From assembly GCF_003337575.1 (NCBI RefSeq), contig NZ_QPJM01000004.1, positions 62,001 to 126,000 of the forward strand: a stretch of 64,000 bases of DNA, given 5' to 3'. Each line of letters starts with the position of its first letter. The stretch's first letter is position 1. Under the pieces are notes generated by a model. It was given only the letters and a program-made list of their open reading frames with translations. It did no database searches and was not told the origin of the DNA. The DNA is from Phyllobacterium bourgognense (GTDB taxonomy: Bacteria; Pseudomonadota; Alphaproteobacteria; Rhizobiales; Rhizobiaceae). Shown in pieces: positions 50,704-60,620 of this stretch. The position numbers were made by a program, and so were the translations under genes.

Positions 50704-51252
50704 TTAAGCTTTCAGCGGAGGCTTGCCAGGCAATGTTTCCGAGCCGCCGTTCATATCCAGCTGCATCAGCACGGTGTCGAGCCAACGGCCGTGCTTGAAG
50801 CCCGATGCCTTGATCGTCCCCGAATGTTTGAAGCCGGAGCTCAAATGCAAGCGTACCGACGCCGATGCATCGTGGCCATCGCCGATGACTGCGATAAACT
50901 GGCGGAAGCCGAGATTGGTACAATCCTTGATCAGCTGTTGCAGCAGGACCTTGCCGAGCCCCTTACCCTTGGCCTCCGGCGCAACATAAATCGAATCTTC
51001 GGCTGACCACCAATAAGCCGGGCGTGTCCGGAAATAACTGGCATAGGCATAGCCGATTACTGCTCCGTCGAGTTCCGCGACAACGTAGGGAAATCCATCC
51101 GTGGTGATCGCATGGAACCGCCGCGTCATCTCCTCCATATCGGGTGGATCGATTTCGTAAGTCGCCGTTCCATGCAGGACGGCGTCGCGATAGATTTCGG
51201 TTATGGCCGGAAGGTCGGCGGGGCGGGCCGAACGGATATGAATCTGGGACAT
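50704..51252 (-). CDS. PAT/Bar-type GNAT acetyltransferase
   Basis: A 182-residue GNAT close to phosphinothricin/methionine-sulfone N-acetyltransferases. IRSARPADLPAITEIYRDAV at the N-terminus, YAYASYFRTRPAYWWSAEDS, and the acetyl-CoA segment VAPEAKGKGLGKVLLQQLI are typical for the family, as is VIGDGHDASASVRLH. Most such chromosomal copies acetylate methionine derivatives or similar amino acids. The SD is weak. Confidence 0.88.
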   Translation of the reverse strand: MSQIHIRSARPADLPAITEIYRDAVLHGTATYEIDPPDMEEMTRRFHAITTDGFPYVVAELDGAVIGYAYASYFRTRPAYWWSAEDSIYVAPEAKGKGLGKVLLQQLIKDCTNLGFRQFIAVIGDGHDASASVRLHLSSGFKHSGTIKASGFKHGRWLDTVLMQLDMNGGSETLPGKPPLKA

Positions 51253-51361
51253 GGCATTTCGCAATGAATAGATGATCTTGAACGCTTCATGCACTTCTTT
51301 GCATGGAATTTGAAGGGAGCGTCGCGAAAATTGTCGCCGAATCACCGGCGGCAGGAAAAAC

Positions 51362-51391
51362 GATAAGGGCAGCGTTTCCGCTGCCCTTATC
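51362..51391 (-). terminator. Terminator downstream of the Bax inhibitor-1 gene
   Basis: A perfect 13-bp stem GATAAGGGCAGCG with a TTTC loop. On the minus strand it is followed by GTTTTTCC. It begins 21 bp after the stop. Confidence 0.8.
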
Positions 51392-51412
51392 TTCAATTCA
51401 GGTTCGCAAGAG

Positions 51413-52189
51413 TCAGTTGCGGTTACCCAGGAACTGCAGCAGGAACATGAACATGTTGATGAAGTCGAGATAAAGTCGGAGTGCACCCATGATTGCCTTG
51501 CGGCCATAAGTGTCCGAGCTATCACCTTCGTAGTACATTTCCTTGATATTCTGCGTGTCATAGGCAGTCAGGCCGGCAAAGACCAGAACGCCGATAGCCG
51601 AGATTGCGAACTGCAACGCGCTCGACGCAAGGAAAATATTAACCAGCGACGCAAGGATGATACCGATCAGGCCCATGAACAGGAACGAGCCCATCCCGGA
51701 CAGATCACGCTTTGTGGTGTAGCCGTACAGAGACAGCGCACCAAACGATGCTGCGGTGATGAAGAAGGTCTGAACGATGCTTCCGGATGTATACACGAGG
51801 AAGATCGAGGACAGGGAAATACCGACGAGCGCGGCATAGACCCAGAACGTCGTCTGCGCAGCAGCAACGCTCATCTTCTCGATGCGGAAGCTCAAGAAGA
51901 ACACTGCGGCAAGTGGTGCAAGCATCACAACCCAGCGAAGGGGCGAGCCATAGATTGCCACGCCAAGATTTGTCAGCATCTTGCCGTTCGGCAACTGCGC
52001 TGCGGCGAGCGACGCATCATTGGTGGTTGCGAGATAAACGATTGCAAGGGCGGCCAAACCGGTCACAGCAAGACCGATACCCATAAGGTTATACACCTTC
52101 AGCATGTAGCTGCGTAGACCTTGATCGATCCCCGCGTCCACACGCACTCCGGCCGATGTACGGGCCTGGATGTTGCGATAGTCAGCCAT
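51413..52189 (-). CDS. Bax inhibitor-1/YccA family protein
   Basis: A 258-residue polytopic membrane protein with seven helices. LRSYMLKVYNLMGIGLAVTG, VFAGLTAYDTQNIKEMYYEG and the LYLDFINMFMFLLQFLGNR end are signatures of the BI-1 (TMBIM/YccA) family, proposed pH-sensitive calcium leak channels. The start at 52189 has GAGGAAAA just upstream; an ATG 4 codons earlier overlaps that SD. Confidence 0.93.
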   Translation of the reverse strand: MADYRNIQARTSAGVRVDAGIDQGLRSYMLKVYNLMGIGLAVTGLAALAIVYLATTNDASLAAAQLPNGKMLTNLGVAIYGSPLRWVVMLAPLAAVFFLSFRIEKMSVAAAQTTFWVYAALVGISLSSIFLVYTSGSIVQTFFITAASFGALSLYGYTTKRDLSGMGSFLFMGLIGIILASLVNIFLASSALQFAISAIGVLVFAGLTAYDTQNIKEMYYEGDSSDTYGRKAIMGALRLYLDFINMFMFLLQFLGNRN

Positions 52190-52379
52190 GGTTTTCCTCA
52201 TTTGCTTCGTCCCGTCGGGTGTCGGGGGAATCCCGGGCGCCGCTGGCGGGACCCCAGCATGCCTTGCTAAGAATTATGGTGATTTAAATGCCTCATAACA
52301 AGACCTGATTTACTCAAGATCGTGTGTTGCAGTCCCAAATTGCCCTGAATCCGTACAATATTACATCGTTTTAATGATT

Positions 52380-54947
52380 TCAAAGGTTTCGCAAGATCGG
52401 CGCCGCCTTCTGGCCAAGTATTCGCCATGTGCCAGCGAGGCCGAAACCGATAGTCAGAACCAGTGCGATAATTACCGTCATCATCGCCACCTCCGGCTGG
52501 AATGAAGCTGGCAATGTCATGACACGCACAATCACATACCAGGCAGCCACACCACCGGCGAGCAACGCAAAAATAGCGGTTGATAGGCCGAGCAGCATAT
52601 ATTCGAGCGTAAAGGCCTTTATCAGCGTGCGTCTGGTCGCTCCAAGCGTTTTCAGCACGACCGCATCATGGACACGCGCGCGGTTTCCTGCCGCCAAAGC
52701 ACCGCCAAGCACCAGAATCGATGCGATGAGTGCCACTGACGCTGCCGCGCGAATAGCAACGGCCAATTGTCCGACCAGCTCATTTGCGATGGTGATCGCA
52801 TCCTTGACCCGAACGGTCGTCACCGCCGGAAAGGCGCGGGTCACATCGCGCATGACGGTGGCTTCTTGCTGGGAGGTGGCTGCGGGGTCGGTCAGGGTCG
52901 CCAGCCACGCATGCGGCGCGCCGGTAAACGTGTTCGGCGAAAACACCATCACGAAGTTGATGGCAAGAGATTCCCACTGGAGTTGGCGAAAATTGGCGAT
53001 CCGCGCGGTGATGTTGCGACCAAGCACATTGACCGTCACGGTGTCACCAATCTTCAAGTCAAGATTGCCAGCCTCTTCGGCAGAGAAGGAGACGAGCGGT
53101 TCACCGGAGTAATCAGCCGGCCACCACGAACCTTGTGTCAGCGTCGAGTTTTCCGGCACGGTTTTGGCATAGGTGATACCGCGATCGCCGCGCAATACCC
53201 ATGCGCCCTCGGGTGGAATGGTCAATTTGGTGATATCGGTCCCGTTGAACGCGACGATCCGACCGCGCAGCATCGGAGCGCTGACGATCTTGCCATTCGG
53301 CGCCGCATTCTGCAGGAGACTGGTGAATTGATCGACCTGCTTGCTCTGAATATCGACAAAGAAGAAATTTGGCGCCCGCTCGGGCAAGTTACCCGCCAGT
53401 TGCTGGCGCAAACTACCGTCGATAAGGGCAAGCGCCACGAGAAGCGTCAGTCCCAGGCCAAGCGACAGGACTACGGACGGAGTCAGGGCACCAGGCCGGT
53501 GAATATTGCCAAAAGCCAGTCGCAGCGCTGTCGATCGCACGCGCGGCGCACGCCGTGCAAGCCATTGAACCAGGCCCGAAACAGCGCGCAAAACGACGAA
53601 TGAGAACGCCACTGCGCCAACAAAGACCATGGCGATTCGCCGGTCATAGGCAAAAATCACGGCCAGCAAGCAAAGAATGGCAATTAGCACAACCGCGACT
53701 ACCACATAGATTGGCTTCGGCCAGCCCCGCTGTTCAAACCCCTGTTCGCGGAAAAGTGCCGTCGCTGGAACGTCCCTAGCGCGCCCCAAGGGCAATATGG
53801 CGAACGCGAGCGTTGTCAAAAGACCAAACAGCGCCGCCCAGAGCAATGCGCCGGGATAGAAGCCGCCCTTCGAGGCGATGGGCAGAACACTTTGCAACGC
53901 ATAGCCAGCGGCATAAGGAATAAGGGCCGCAACGACGAGGCCGATGAGAATTCCGGCCAGCGCCATGATGACGATCTGTATCAAATAGACGGCGATGACG
54001 AACCAGCCTGGAGCTCCAAGCGACTTGAAAGTGGCAATGACGCCGCGCTTCGCGTCGAGATAGGACCTTACCGCATTGGCTACGCCAACCCCGCCAACGA
54101 TCAGGGAGGTCAGCCCGACTAAGGTCAGGAATTGTGAGAACCGTTCGATATTGGCACTGAGCGAAGGCGCGGCATTGTTGCGGCCACGTATTGTCCAACC
54201 GGCTTGTGGAAATTGCTTTTGCGCTTCGTCGCGTATGGCAGTGATCGCAGCGTCCGTCTCCCCGGCTGGTAGAGCGATCTTATAGCTATGATCGACAAGG
54301 CTTCCCGGCTGGATAAGCCCGGCAGCTCCAAGTCCTTCAAGCGAAACCATGAAGCGAGGTGCGAAGCCAAAGCCGTCGGATAGCAGATCCGGCTCGTTGC
54401 TGATGACGGAGCGCAACTCGAACGTTGCAGTTCCAAGGAGAACCCGGTCACCCAGCTTCAGATTGAGCCGGTCGAGAAATATCTGGGCTATGGCGGCTCC
54501 GTAGGCACCATCCTTTTCTGCAAACAGTGCCTGATGGTCAAGTGCGGGTGTTGTCTGCAGCGCTCCATAGAGCGGATAGGCATTGTCCACTGCCTTCACT
54601 TCCACCAGCGACTGATCAGACCCGTCGGCGAGCCTTGCCATCGACCGCATGTTGGCGCTGACGGCTACGCGGCCCTTGCTGTCGAGAAAAGCCCGCTCGT
54701 CCGGGTCGACTTCGCGCTGGTTGAGCTGGAAACGGATATCGCCGCCAAGGATGCTCTGGCCTTGCGTGGAGATACCCGCCGTAACGGAGTTTGCGACCGA
54801 GTTGACACCGCCAATGGCCGCCACACCAAGCGCAATGCAGGCGAGAAAGATATAGAACCCTGACAGACCACCGCGCATTTCACGCAGGGCGAAACGCAAC
54901 GCCAGTTTCAGGGACGGTGAAGCACGGGCGGGGGATATCTCGCTCAT
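52380..54947 (-). CDS. ABC transporter permease (YbbP/FtsX type)
   Basis: An 855-residue permease with two FtsX domains. One N-terminal helix (about 34-53), a large periplasmic region, a helix cluster around 260-480, a second periplasmic region, and a C-terminal cluster with LGATRRTLIKAFTLEYMLLG near residue 780. It pairs with the ATPase directly upstream (ATGA overlap) and with the divergent esterase, as in the E. coli ybbP-ybbA/tesA locus. Proposed to export or extract lipophilic envelope components; substrate unproven. Confidence 0.92.
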   Translation of the reverse strand: MSEISPARASPSLKLALRFALREMRGGLSGFYIFLACIALGVAAIGGVNSVANSVTAGISTQGQSILGGDIRFQLNQREVDPDERAFLDSKGRVAVSANMRSMARLADGSDQSLVEVKAVDNAYPLYGALQTTPALDHQALFAEKDGAYGAAIAQIFLDRLNLKLGDRVLLGTATFELRSVISNEPDLLSDGFGFAPRFMVSLEGLGAAGLIQPGSLVDHSYKIALPAGETDAAITAIRDEAQKQFPQAGWTIRGRNNAAPSLSANIERFSQFLTLVGLTSLIVGGVGVANAVRSYLDAKRGVIATFKSLGAPGWFVIAVYLIQIVIMALAGILIGLVVAALIPYAAGYALQSVLPIASKGGFYPGALLWAALFGLLTTLAFAILPLGRARDVPATALFREQGFEQRGWPKPIYVVVAVVLIAILCLLAVIFAYDRRIAMVFVGAVAFSFVVLRAVSGLVQWLARRAPRVRSTALRLAFGNIHRPGALTPSVVLSLGLGLTLLVALALIDGSLRQQLAGNLPERAPNFFFVDIQSKQVDQFTSLLQNAAPNGKIVSAPMLRGRIVAFNGTDITKLTIPPEGAWVLRGDRGITYAKTVPENSTLTQGSWWPADYSGEPLVSFSAEEAGNLDLKIGDTVTVNVLGRNITARIANFRQLQWESLAINFVMVFSPNTFTGAPHAWLATLTDPAATSQQEATVMRDVTRAFPAVTTVRVKDAITIANELVGQLAVAIRAAASVALIASILVLGGALAAGNRARVHDAVVLKTLGATRRTLIKAFTLEYMLLGLSTAIFALLAGGVAAWYVIVRVMTLPASFQPEVAMMTVIIALVLTIGFGLAGTWRILGQKAAPILRNL

Positions 54948-55648
54948 GCGCTTTTCGCCAGCTCCGGAGCATGTTCATCCGCTTCGATCAGGCCGGAGCG
55001 AACGCGGATCTCCCTGTCGCAGCGCGCGGCAAGCGTCGCGTCATGGGTGACGAGGACCAGCGTGACGCCGAATTCCTTCTGCTTCTCAAACAGTAGGTCG
55101 GTTATTTGCCGGCCGGTCGCAGTGTCGAGATTGCCCGTTGGCTCGTCGGCAATGAGGATCTTCGGCGACGGCGCCAGTGCGCGGGCAATCGCGACGCGCT
55201 GCTGCTCGCCGCCCGAGAGTTCCCCTGGGTAATGCGTAATGCGATCGGCTAGACCGACTGCCGCGAGCACATTCTCTGCAATACCGAAGGCATCCGGATT
55301 CCCCGCGAGCTCGAGCGGCACAGCGACATTTTCGAGCGCCGTCATGTTCGGAATGAGATGAAATGATTGGAATACGATGCCGATATTGCGACCGCGGAAC
55401 GCCGCGATCTGATCTTCGCTCATGCTTTCGAGTTTCTCGCCGGCAATCTGGACCGAACCGGAATCCACATGCTCAAGTCCGGCAAGAACCATCAGCAGTG
55501 TCGATTTGCCCGAGCCGGACGGGCCGACAATGCCGACTGACTGCCCATAATTGATATTTAGCGAGATGCCTTTCAGTACATGAACCGAGGAAGCGCCGCT
55601 GCCAAGTGTCAACTCAATGTGATCAAGCGCGATAACGGATTTAGTCAC
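54944..55648 (-). CDS. ABC transporter ATP-binding protein (YbbA/LolD type)
   Basis: A 234-residue ATPase. Walker A GPSGSGKSTLL, Q-loop FQSFHLIPNMTALENVAVPL, signature LSGGEQQRVAIARALA, Walker B ILIADEPTGNLD. The start is taken as GTG (55646-55648) because GGAAG lies 8 nt upstream; a longer in-frame ATG would overlap the divergent promoter region. Partner of the permease downstream. Confidence 0.94.
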   Translation of the reverse strand: MTKSVIALDHIELTLGSGASSVHVLKGISLNINYGQSVGIVGPSGSGKSTLLMVLAGLEHVDSGSVQIAGEKLESMSEDQIAAFRGRNIGIVFQSFHLIPNMTALENVAVPLELAGNPDAFGIAENVLAAVGLADRITHYPGELSGGEQQRVAIARALAPSPKILIADEPTGNLDTATGRQITDLLFEKQKEFGVTLVLVTHDATLAARCDREIRVRSGLIEADEHAPELAKSA

Positions 55649-55716
55649 GAAGCACTTCCTTTGCGGTATGGTCATCACCAGATTGATTGCAGCTGGTCTG
55701 ATATGGGTACCCAAGA

Positions 55717-56376
55717 ATGAGATTCAAACCATTGTTACAGTTCTTCGTTTTGTCTGGCCTTGTTGCCTTGCCGTCCGTGGCTCTGGCCAATCAAAATGCC
55801 GTGTCCGACCGCCCCTTGGCGGTCGTCGGTTTCGGCGACAGCCTGATGTCCGGCTTCCAACTGCCAATCCAGGATTCGTTCACCGCCCAGTTGGAAAAGG
55901 CCCTGAAGGACAAGGGTGTCAACGTGACGATCACCAATGCGGGCGTTGCGGGAGAAACGACCACAGACGGCGTCTCCAGGCTGGATTGGTCGGTACCCGA
56001 AGGTACCGACCTGGTGATTCTCGAATTCGGCGCCAATGACGCGCTTCGAGGCATCGACCCGGCCATCAGCGAGAAAAACCTTTCCGATATCCTTGAGAAA
56101 TTGAAGCAGCGCAAAGTTCAGGTCATTCTCGCCGGCATGCTGGCACCCCCCAACATGGGCAATGATTATGCCGAGAAATTCAACGCGATCTTTCCACGTC
56201 TGGCGAAAAAATACGACGTGCCGCTCTATCCCTTCTTCCTGGATGGGGTCGCCACAGTAAAATCATTGCAACTCGAAGACGGCGAACATCCGAACACGGA
56301 GGGTGTTGCCAAGATGGTTGAACGTTTTCTGCCCCTCATGGAAAAGACCATAAGCCAGCGCACCGCATCACAATAG
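55717..56376 (+). CDS. tesA: Arylesterase / lysophospholipase TesA-type (SGNH hydrolase)
   Basis: A 219-residue secreted GDSL hydrolase. Signal peptide at residues 1-24 (VALA-NQ). SGNH blocks: GFGDSLMSGFQLP with the nucleophile Ser42, the NAGVAGETTTDG Gly, EFGANDALRG Asn, and DGEHPNTEG with the Asp-x-x-His pair. It is divergent from the YbbA/YbbP transporter, a conserved arrangement. Likely periplasmic esterase/thioesterase activity. Confidence 0.93.
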   Translation: MRFKPLLQFFVLSGLVALPSVALANQNAVSDRPLAVVGFGDSLMSGFQLPIQDSFTAQLEKALKDKGVNVTITNAGVAGETTTDGVSRLDWSVPEGTDLVILEFGANDALRGIDPAISEKNLSDILEKLKQRKVQVILAGMLAPPNMGNDYAEKFNAIFPRLAKKYDVPLYPFFLDGVATVKSLQLEDGEHPNTEGVAKMVERFLPLMEKTISQRTASQ

Positions 56377-56538
56377 GTGCTCAACGCGCTGATGGAGGCA
56401 ATCTGGCAACCTGTTCCGCCACCTTTGGATGAGCCGTGGCTAATTTGTCGCGCCGGAGGATAATCTGAACTTATGTCTTGCTCGCGAGTTCATTCGATGA
56501 TTCTCTAAAGTCACAACTCGATTCGGGGAGGATGCCTT

Positions 56539-57135
56539 ATGCCGCGTCTCTTTACTGCCCTCGAAATCCCGAGGGACGCCGCTCTCTCACTGTCGCTCTT
56601 GCGCGGTGGCCTGCCAGGTGCCCGATGGATTGATGTCGAAAACTATCACATCACACTGCGCTTTATCGGAGATGTCGAAGGCCATATCGCCGACGAGGTC
56701 GCCAATGCGCTCGACCGGATAAGGCGACCGGAGTTCACGCTGCAACTTTCCGGCGTGAACGCCTTCGGTTCAAAGAAGCCCCATAGTCTGGTCGCGGGCG
56801 TTTTTCCTTCGCCCGATATTCAGGCCCTGCACGCCGAAATCGAACGCATCTGTCAGCGGCTTATGCTGCCGCCCGATCAACGCAAGTTCACTCCGCATGT
56901 CACGCTGGCACGACTGCGCAATGTCCGTAATGAAGAAGTCGCGCACTATCTCTCCTCACGTGGAAACTTCTCCACAGCGCCGTTCACAATCGGACGTTTC
57001 GTGCTGATGTCTTCGCGCGACTCCATCGGCGGCGGGCCTTACATCGTCGAGGAAGCCTGGCCCATGGAAGCCCCGCGCTCTTTCTATCAGAACCGCGCGG
57101 AGAGGCCCTTGGAAGCCGCCAGGATCATTCGGTAG
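56539..57135 (+). CDS. thpR: RNA 2',3'-cyclic phosphodiesterase ThpR
   Basis: A 198-residue 2H phosphoesterase. The two HxTx motifs are in ENYHITLRFIGD (near residue 36) and KFTPHVTLARLR (near residue 121). The start ATG follows GGGGAGGATGCCTT. Its last 49 bp overlap the end of the convergent phosphatase gene. Confidence 0.93.
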   Translation: MPRLFTALEIPRDAALSLSLLRGGLPGARWIDVENYHITLRFIGDVEGHIADEVANALDRIRRPEFTLQLSGVNAFGSKKPHSLVAGVFPSPDIQALHAEIERICQRLMLPPDQRKFTPHVTLARLRNVRNEEVAHYLSSRGNFSTAPFTIGRFVLMSSRDSIGGGPYIVEEAWPMEAPRSFYQNRAERPLEAARIIR

Positions 57136-57557
57136 ACGCGTTCGAAATCGACACTCGTGCCGTAATACGGATCCGGGATCTGTTTGGCTTCTCCAAGTGC
57201 GAGCTCATAGAACATTCCGAATTCCGCTGTAGCAAAGCTGGGCCGCCGCGCTTTAATGGTCGCGATATTCTCCCGGTCCATGCCGACGATCAGGTCAAAC
57301 CGGTTGAAATCATCCGCGATGAGTTGACGGCACCTTTGAGCTGAAATGTCGATGCCGTGGCGACTGGCGACGGCAATGGAACGTTGGTCCGGCAATTCTC
57401 CCGTGTGATAGCCATTGGTACCGGCGGAATCTATGAGAACACCATTCTCCTTCCTCTCCGCCGCAAGCACCGATCGGAATACACCCTCGGCCAAGGGAGA
57501 GCGGCAAACATTGCCGAGACAAACGAACAGAACGGAATGAAGCGGGTGTGATGTCAT
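57087..57557 (-). CDS. Low-molecular-weight protein-tyrosine phosphatase
   Basis: A 156-residue LMW-PTP. P-loop CLGNVCRSPLAEG with nucleophile C13 and R19; the general-acid Asp is in IPDPYYGTSVDFERVY. DSAGTNGYHTGELPDQRS is also typical. The C-terminal 16 codons overlap the thpR 3' end on the other strand. The substrate is unknown; such enzymes act on tyrosine kinases or on small phosphoesters. Confidence 0.93.
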   Translation of the reverse strand: MTSHPLHSVLFVCLGNVCRSPLAEGVFRSVLAAERKENGVLIDSAGTNGYHTGELPDQRSIAVASRHGIDISAQRCRQLIADDFNRFDLIVGMDRENIATIKARRPSFATAEFGMFYELALGEAKQIPDPYYGTSVDFERVYRMILAASKGLSARF

Positions 57558-57677
57558 GCAAGCACTCTGGTTTGGACGGGGACGTGTTCACCAATTCCTG
57601 CAACAATTTCACTGAAACTCTTGCAGCAGGTGGCCGTTCTTCCCATGTTGTCACGGAATGGTTTTGAAGGAAAAGGG

Positions 57678-58070
57678 ATGAACGACGCAAAGATTGGCGA
57701 AATTCTGGAACCGGGGAGTGAGGATCAGCAGCGCTCCCGCGAGGAACGCGTTCGTGCGCGCTTCTGGAAAACGGCACGCAAGGCTGCGAAATCGATCCCG
57801 TTTCTCGATGAAGTGGTTGCCGGTTATTTTTGTGCGCTCGATCCTGCGACGCCGACGAAAGTGCGCGGCATCCTTCTCGGTTCGCTTGCCTATTTCGTAT
57901 TGCCCCTCGACTTCATTCCGGACTTCCTCTTCGGTCTCGGTTTCACCGACGACGTCGCAGTCCTGATGGCAGCATTGAGCGCCATTCGCAGTCACATCAC
58001 ACCGGCGCATCGGGCGGCCGCACAGACGGCGATCGAAAACCTCGACCGCGACCCTTCGCCGGCCAATTGA
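57678..58070 (+). CDS. DUF1232 (YkvA family) protein
   Basis: A 130-residue protein with a basic N-terminal third (residues 19-38) and the DUF1232 core ILLGSLAYFVLPLDFIPDFL followed by TDDVAVLMAAL. Unlike the paralogue at 9489 it has no separate C-terminal membrane helix. The ATG follows GAAGGAAAAGG. Function unknown. Confidence 0.87.
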   Translation: MNDAKIGEILEPGSEDQQRSREERVRARFWKTARKAAKSIPFLDEVVAGYFCALDPATPTKVRGILLGSLAYFVLPLDFIPDFLFGLGFTDDVAVLMAALSAIRSHITPAHRAAAQTAIENLDRDPSPAN

Positions 58071-58323
58071 TTTCGATTCATCACAAGGATGTGAAACCGT
58101 GAAACGTCAAAGTCTCGCCGCTTTTGTTTGGCTGGAGTTCACAGGTGGGACGTTAACGAGGACGCGATATTCGTAGCTCTGAAAATTTGCTCTATCTTCA
58201 CCGTTTGGTAACCCAGATTAAGTCAAATTAAGGGAAGCGAACTGGACAATACGGCATTCGGAAATCTCCGGGCCATTGCCGGTTCGCTAGTTATGAAATA
58301 CGCGAGAAAAACTGGTAGGTAAA

Positions 58324-58827
58324 ATGTTTGGAAAATCAATCGTAGCGATCTCTGTGCTCATGTTTGGGCTGACGGGAACAGCTCTTGCCCAGACCCCAAG
58401 TCAGATCAGCCAGTACAACGCGTGGGGCGCTTACAGCTACCAGCAAGGCAACGGTAAAGTCTGCTACGTCCTTTCTGTCCCCATCGACAAGCAACCTGCC
58501 AAGATCGATCATGGCGATAATTTCTTCATGGTCAGCCAGAAGCCAGGGCAGAACGTCAGTTATGAGCCGCAGTTCAAGGCTGGCTACGATCTGCAGGCAA
58601 ATTCGAAGGTCGTTGTAAAGATCGACGAGCGCTCTTTCTCCATGTTTACGAGTGGCAGTCATGGCTGGATGGAAAACGCTGCCGAAGAACCGCAACTGGT
58701 CGCTGCGTTGCGCGCGGGACATCAGATGTCAATCAACGCTGTCTCGAAGCGCGGTACGAAGACGAGTTATGCGTATTCGCTGAAGGGTGTCTCGGCTGCT
58801 CTGAAGGCCATTGCGACCTGCAAATAA
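58324..58827 (+). CDS. Invasion-associated locus B (IalB) family protein
   Basis: A 167-residue exported protein. Signal peptide at residues 1-22 (ALA-QT). WGAYSYQQGNGKVCYVLSVP, the ADDNFFM-like GDNFFMVSQKPGQNVSYEPQ and FKAGYDLQANSKVVV match IalB-family proteins of Brucella and Bartonella. Two cysteines (one near residue 47, one at the end, ATCK) could form a disulfide. Its role in invasion is known only for some members. A terminator follows. Confidence 0.88.
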   Translation: MFGKSIVAISVLMFGLTGTALAQTPSQISQYNAWGAYSYQQGNGKVCYVLSVPIDKQPAKIDHGDNFFMVSQKPGQNVSYEPQFKAGYDLQANSKVVVKIDERSFSMFTSGSHGWMENAAEEPQLVAALRAGHQMSINAVSKRGTKTSYAYSLKGVSAALKAIATCK

Positions 58828-58850
58828 CAATTCGAAGAGATGTCGTCGCA

Positions 58851-58877
58851 AGGGCCGAGCACTGTTTCGGCCCTTTT
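58851..58877 (+). terminator. Terminator downstream of the IalB-family gene
   Basis: The stem AGGGCCGA/TCGGCCCT with an 8-nt loop runs into TTTT, 23 bp after the stop. Confidence 0.75.
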
Positions 58878-58947
58878 GCATGTGGAGGTGACGCGCGGGC
58901 TGGAACGTGGTATGAGCCCGCTTCCGATTAGAACGTTAGAAAACTCC

Positions 58948-60186
58948 ATGTCCGTATCGCTAGACCTGACACACCCTGTTGCCCGGGATAAATCCCGTGA
59001 TGCTATTCGAACCGCGCTGGTTGAAAAGCCGTCGTTGATTGGCTTGTCGCGTGCGGAAATGGGCGAGGCGTTGGTTGCGATTGGCGTGCCGGAACGTCAG
59101 ATAAAGATGCGCGTCGCACAGCTCTGGCATTGGCTCTATGTACGCGGCGTTTCCGATTTCGCCGATATGCTCAACATTTCGCGGGACATGCGTGAATTGC
59201 TGGATCGGCATTTCAATATTGCGCGTCCGGAGATCGTCGAGGAACAGATCTCCAATGACGGGACGCGCAAGTGGCTGTTCCGCTTCCCGCCACGCGGGGC
59301 CGGACGTCCTGTGGAGATCGAAACCGTTTATATTCCGGAAGAAGGCCGCGGCACCCTGTGTATTTCCAGCCAGGTCGGCTGCACCCTCACCTGCTCCTTC
59401 TGCCACACTGGCACCCAGAAGCTCGTCCGCAATCTGACCGCCGAAGAGATTCTGGCTCAGCTGCTCATCGCCCGGGACTGCCTCGGCGATTTCCCTGATC
59501 GCAATACTCCGGATGGCGCCATTGTACCCGCTGAGGGCCGCAAGGTTTCCAACATTGTGATGATGGGGATGGGCGAGCCGCTTTATAATTTCGAGAACGT
59601 CAAGAAGGCTCTGCTAATCGCCTCCGATGGCGACGGCCTGTCGTTGTCCAAGCGCCGGATCACATTATCGACTTCAGGCGTTGTGCCTGAAATTTATCGC
59701 GCGGGCGAAGAGATTGGCGTCATGCTGGCCATCTCGTTACATGCGGTGAACGACGATCTGCGCGACATGCTCGTGCCTATCAACAAGAAGTACCCGCTGA
59801 AGGAATTGCTCGATGCTTGCCGGGCTTATCCGAGCCTCTCCAATTCGAAGCGGATCACCTTTGAGTATGTCATGCTCAAGGGCGTCAATGACTCGCTCGA
59901 CGATGCCAAACAGCTTGTAAAGCTACTCAGGGGCATTCCGGCGAAGATCAATCTGATCCCGTTCAATCCCTGGCCCGGTGTGAACTACCAGTGTTCCGAC
60001 TGGGAGCAGATCGAGAAATTCGCCGATTACGTCAACAATGCTGGCTACGCCTCGCCGATACGCACTCCGCGCGGACGTGATATTTTGGCAGCCTGCGGCC
60101 AATTGAAATCAGAATCGGAACGCATGAAGAAGACCGACCGTCTGGCGTTCGAGGCGGCCATGATCGCCGGGCACGGCGAAGATTGA
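58948..60186 (+). CDS. rlmN: Dual-specificity 23S rRNA/tRNA adenine-C2 methyltransferase RlmN
   Basis: A 412-residue radical SAM enzyme methylating A2503 in 23S rRNA and A37 in tRNA. Radical-SAM ligands C-x3-C-x2-C in [17 protein letters not shown] segment [14 protein letters not shown]; the methyl-carrying C-terminal cysteine is in [11 protein letters not shown]. The start [11 protein letters not shown] at 58948 was chosen for family length; the frame is open 36 codons further up but crosses the preceding terminator. Confidence 0.95.
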   Translation: MSVSLDLTHPVARDKSRDAIRTALVEKPSLIGLSRAEMGEALVAIGVPERQIKMRVAQLWHWLYVRGVSDFADMLNISRDMRELLDRHFNIARPEIVEEQISNDGTRKWLFRFPPRGAGRPVEIETVYIPEEGRGTLCISSQVGCTLTCSFCHTGTQKLVRNLTAEEILAQLLIARDCLGDFPDRNTPDGAIVPAEGRKVSNIVMMGMGEPLYNFENVKKALLIASDGDGLSLSKRRITLSTSGVVPEIYRAGEEIGVMLAISLHAVNDDLRDMLVPINKKYPLKELLDACRAYPSLSNSKRITFEYVMLKGVNDSLDDAKQLVKLLRGIPAKINLIPFNPWPGVNYQCSDWEQIEKFADYVNNAGYASPIRTPRGRDILAACGQLKSESERMKKTDRLAFEAAMIAGHGED

Positions 60187-60611
60187 GCCGGATCCTGTTC
60201 TACTTGCTGCGTTTTGGCCTGATCACGTTTGGCTTTGTCTGCGCGATTTTCGCCGCATCCCTGTTCCTTAACCTGCTGCTGCTCGGTAGCTCCGAGTTGA
60301 TCGGCTCGGAGGGTCCATTTCTCTATCTGACCGTTCCGGCTTTTGCGGTGGTGATTGGCTACAGCATCTTCTTTCCGGCGGCCATCCTGATCCTGTATGC
60401 CGAGCTGACCGCCTGGCGCGATTGGCTGTTCTACGCGCTCGGCGGTGCTGGCATCGCCGTCGTGATCATTGTCTGGAAATGGCGGCCGCAGGCGGAAGAC
60501 ACAAGTACATTCGCTGCAATCCTCGCCACCGGGGTTGTCGGTGGTTTTGTTTACTGGCTGATTTCAGGACGCAGTGCAGGCGTGATCGCGCAGCTGCCGA
60601 AAGACCTGTAG
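60183..60611 (+). CDS. Hypothetical membrane protein
   Basis: A 142-residue protein with about four helices (residues 4-34, 47-73, 80-98 and 110-131). The start is TTG overlapping the rlmN stop in TTGA, so translation is probably coupled. I do not recognise a family. It lies between rlmN and the LysE gene, convergent with the latter. Confidence 0.75.
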   Translation: MSRILFYLLRFGLITFGFVCAIFAASLFLNLLLLGSSELIGSEGPFLYLTVPAFAVVIGYSIFFPAAILILYAELTAWRDWLFYALGGAGIAVVIIVWKWRPQAEDTSTFAAILATGVVGGFVYWLISGRSAGVIAQLPKDL

Positions 60612-60620
60612 CCTAACGCA

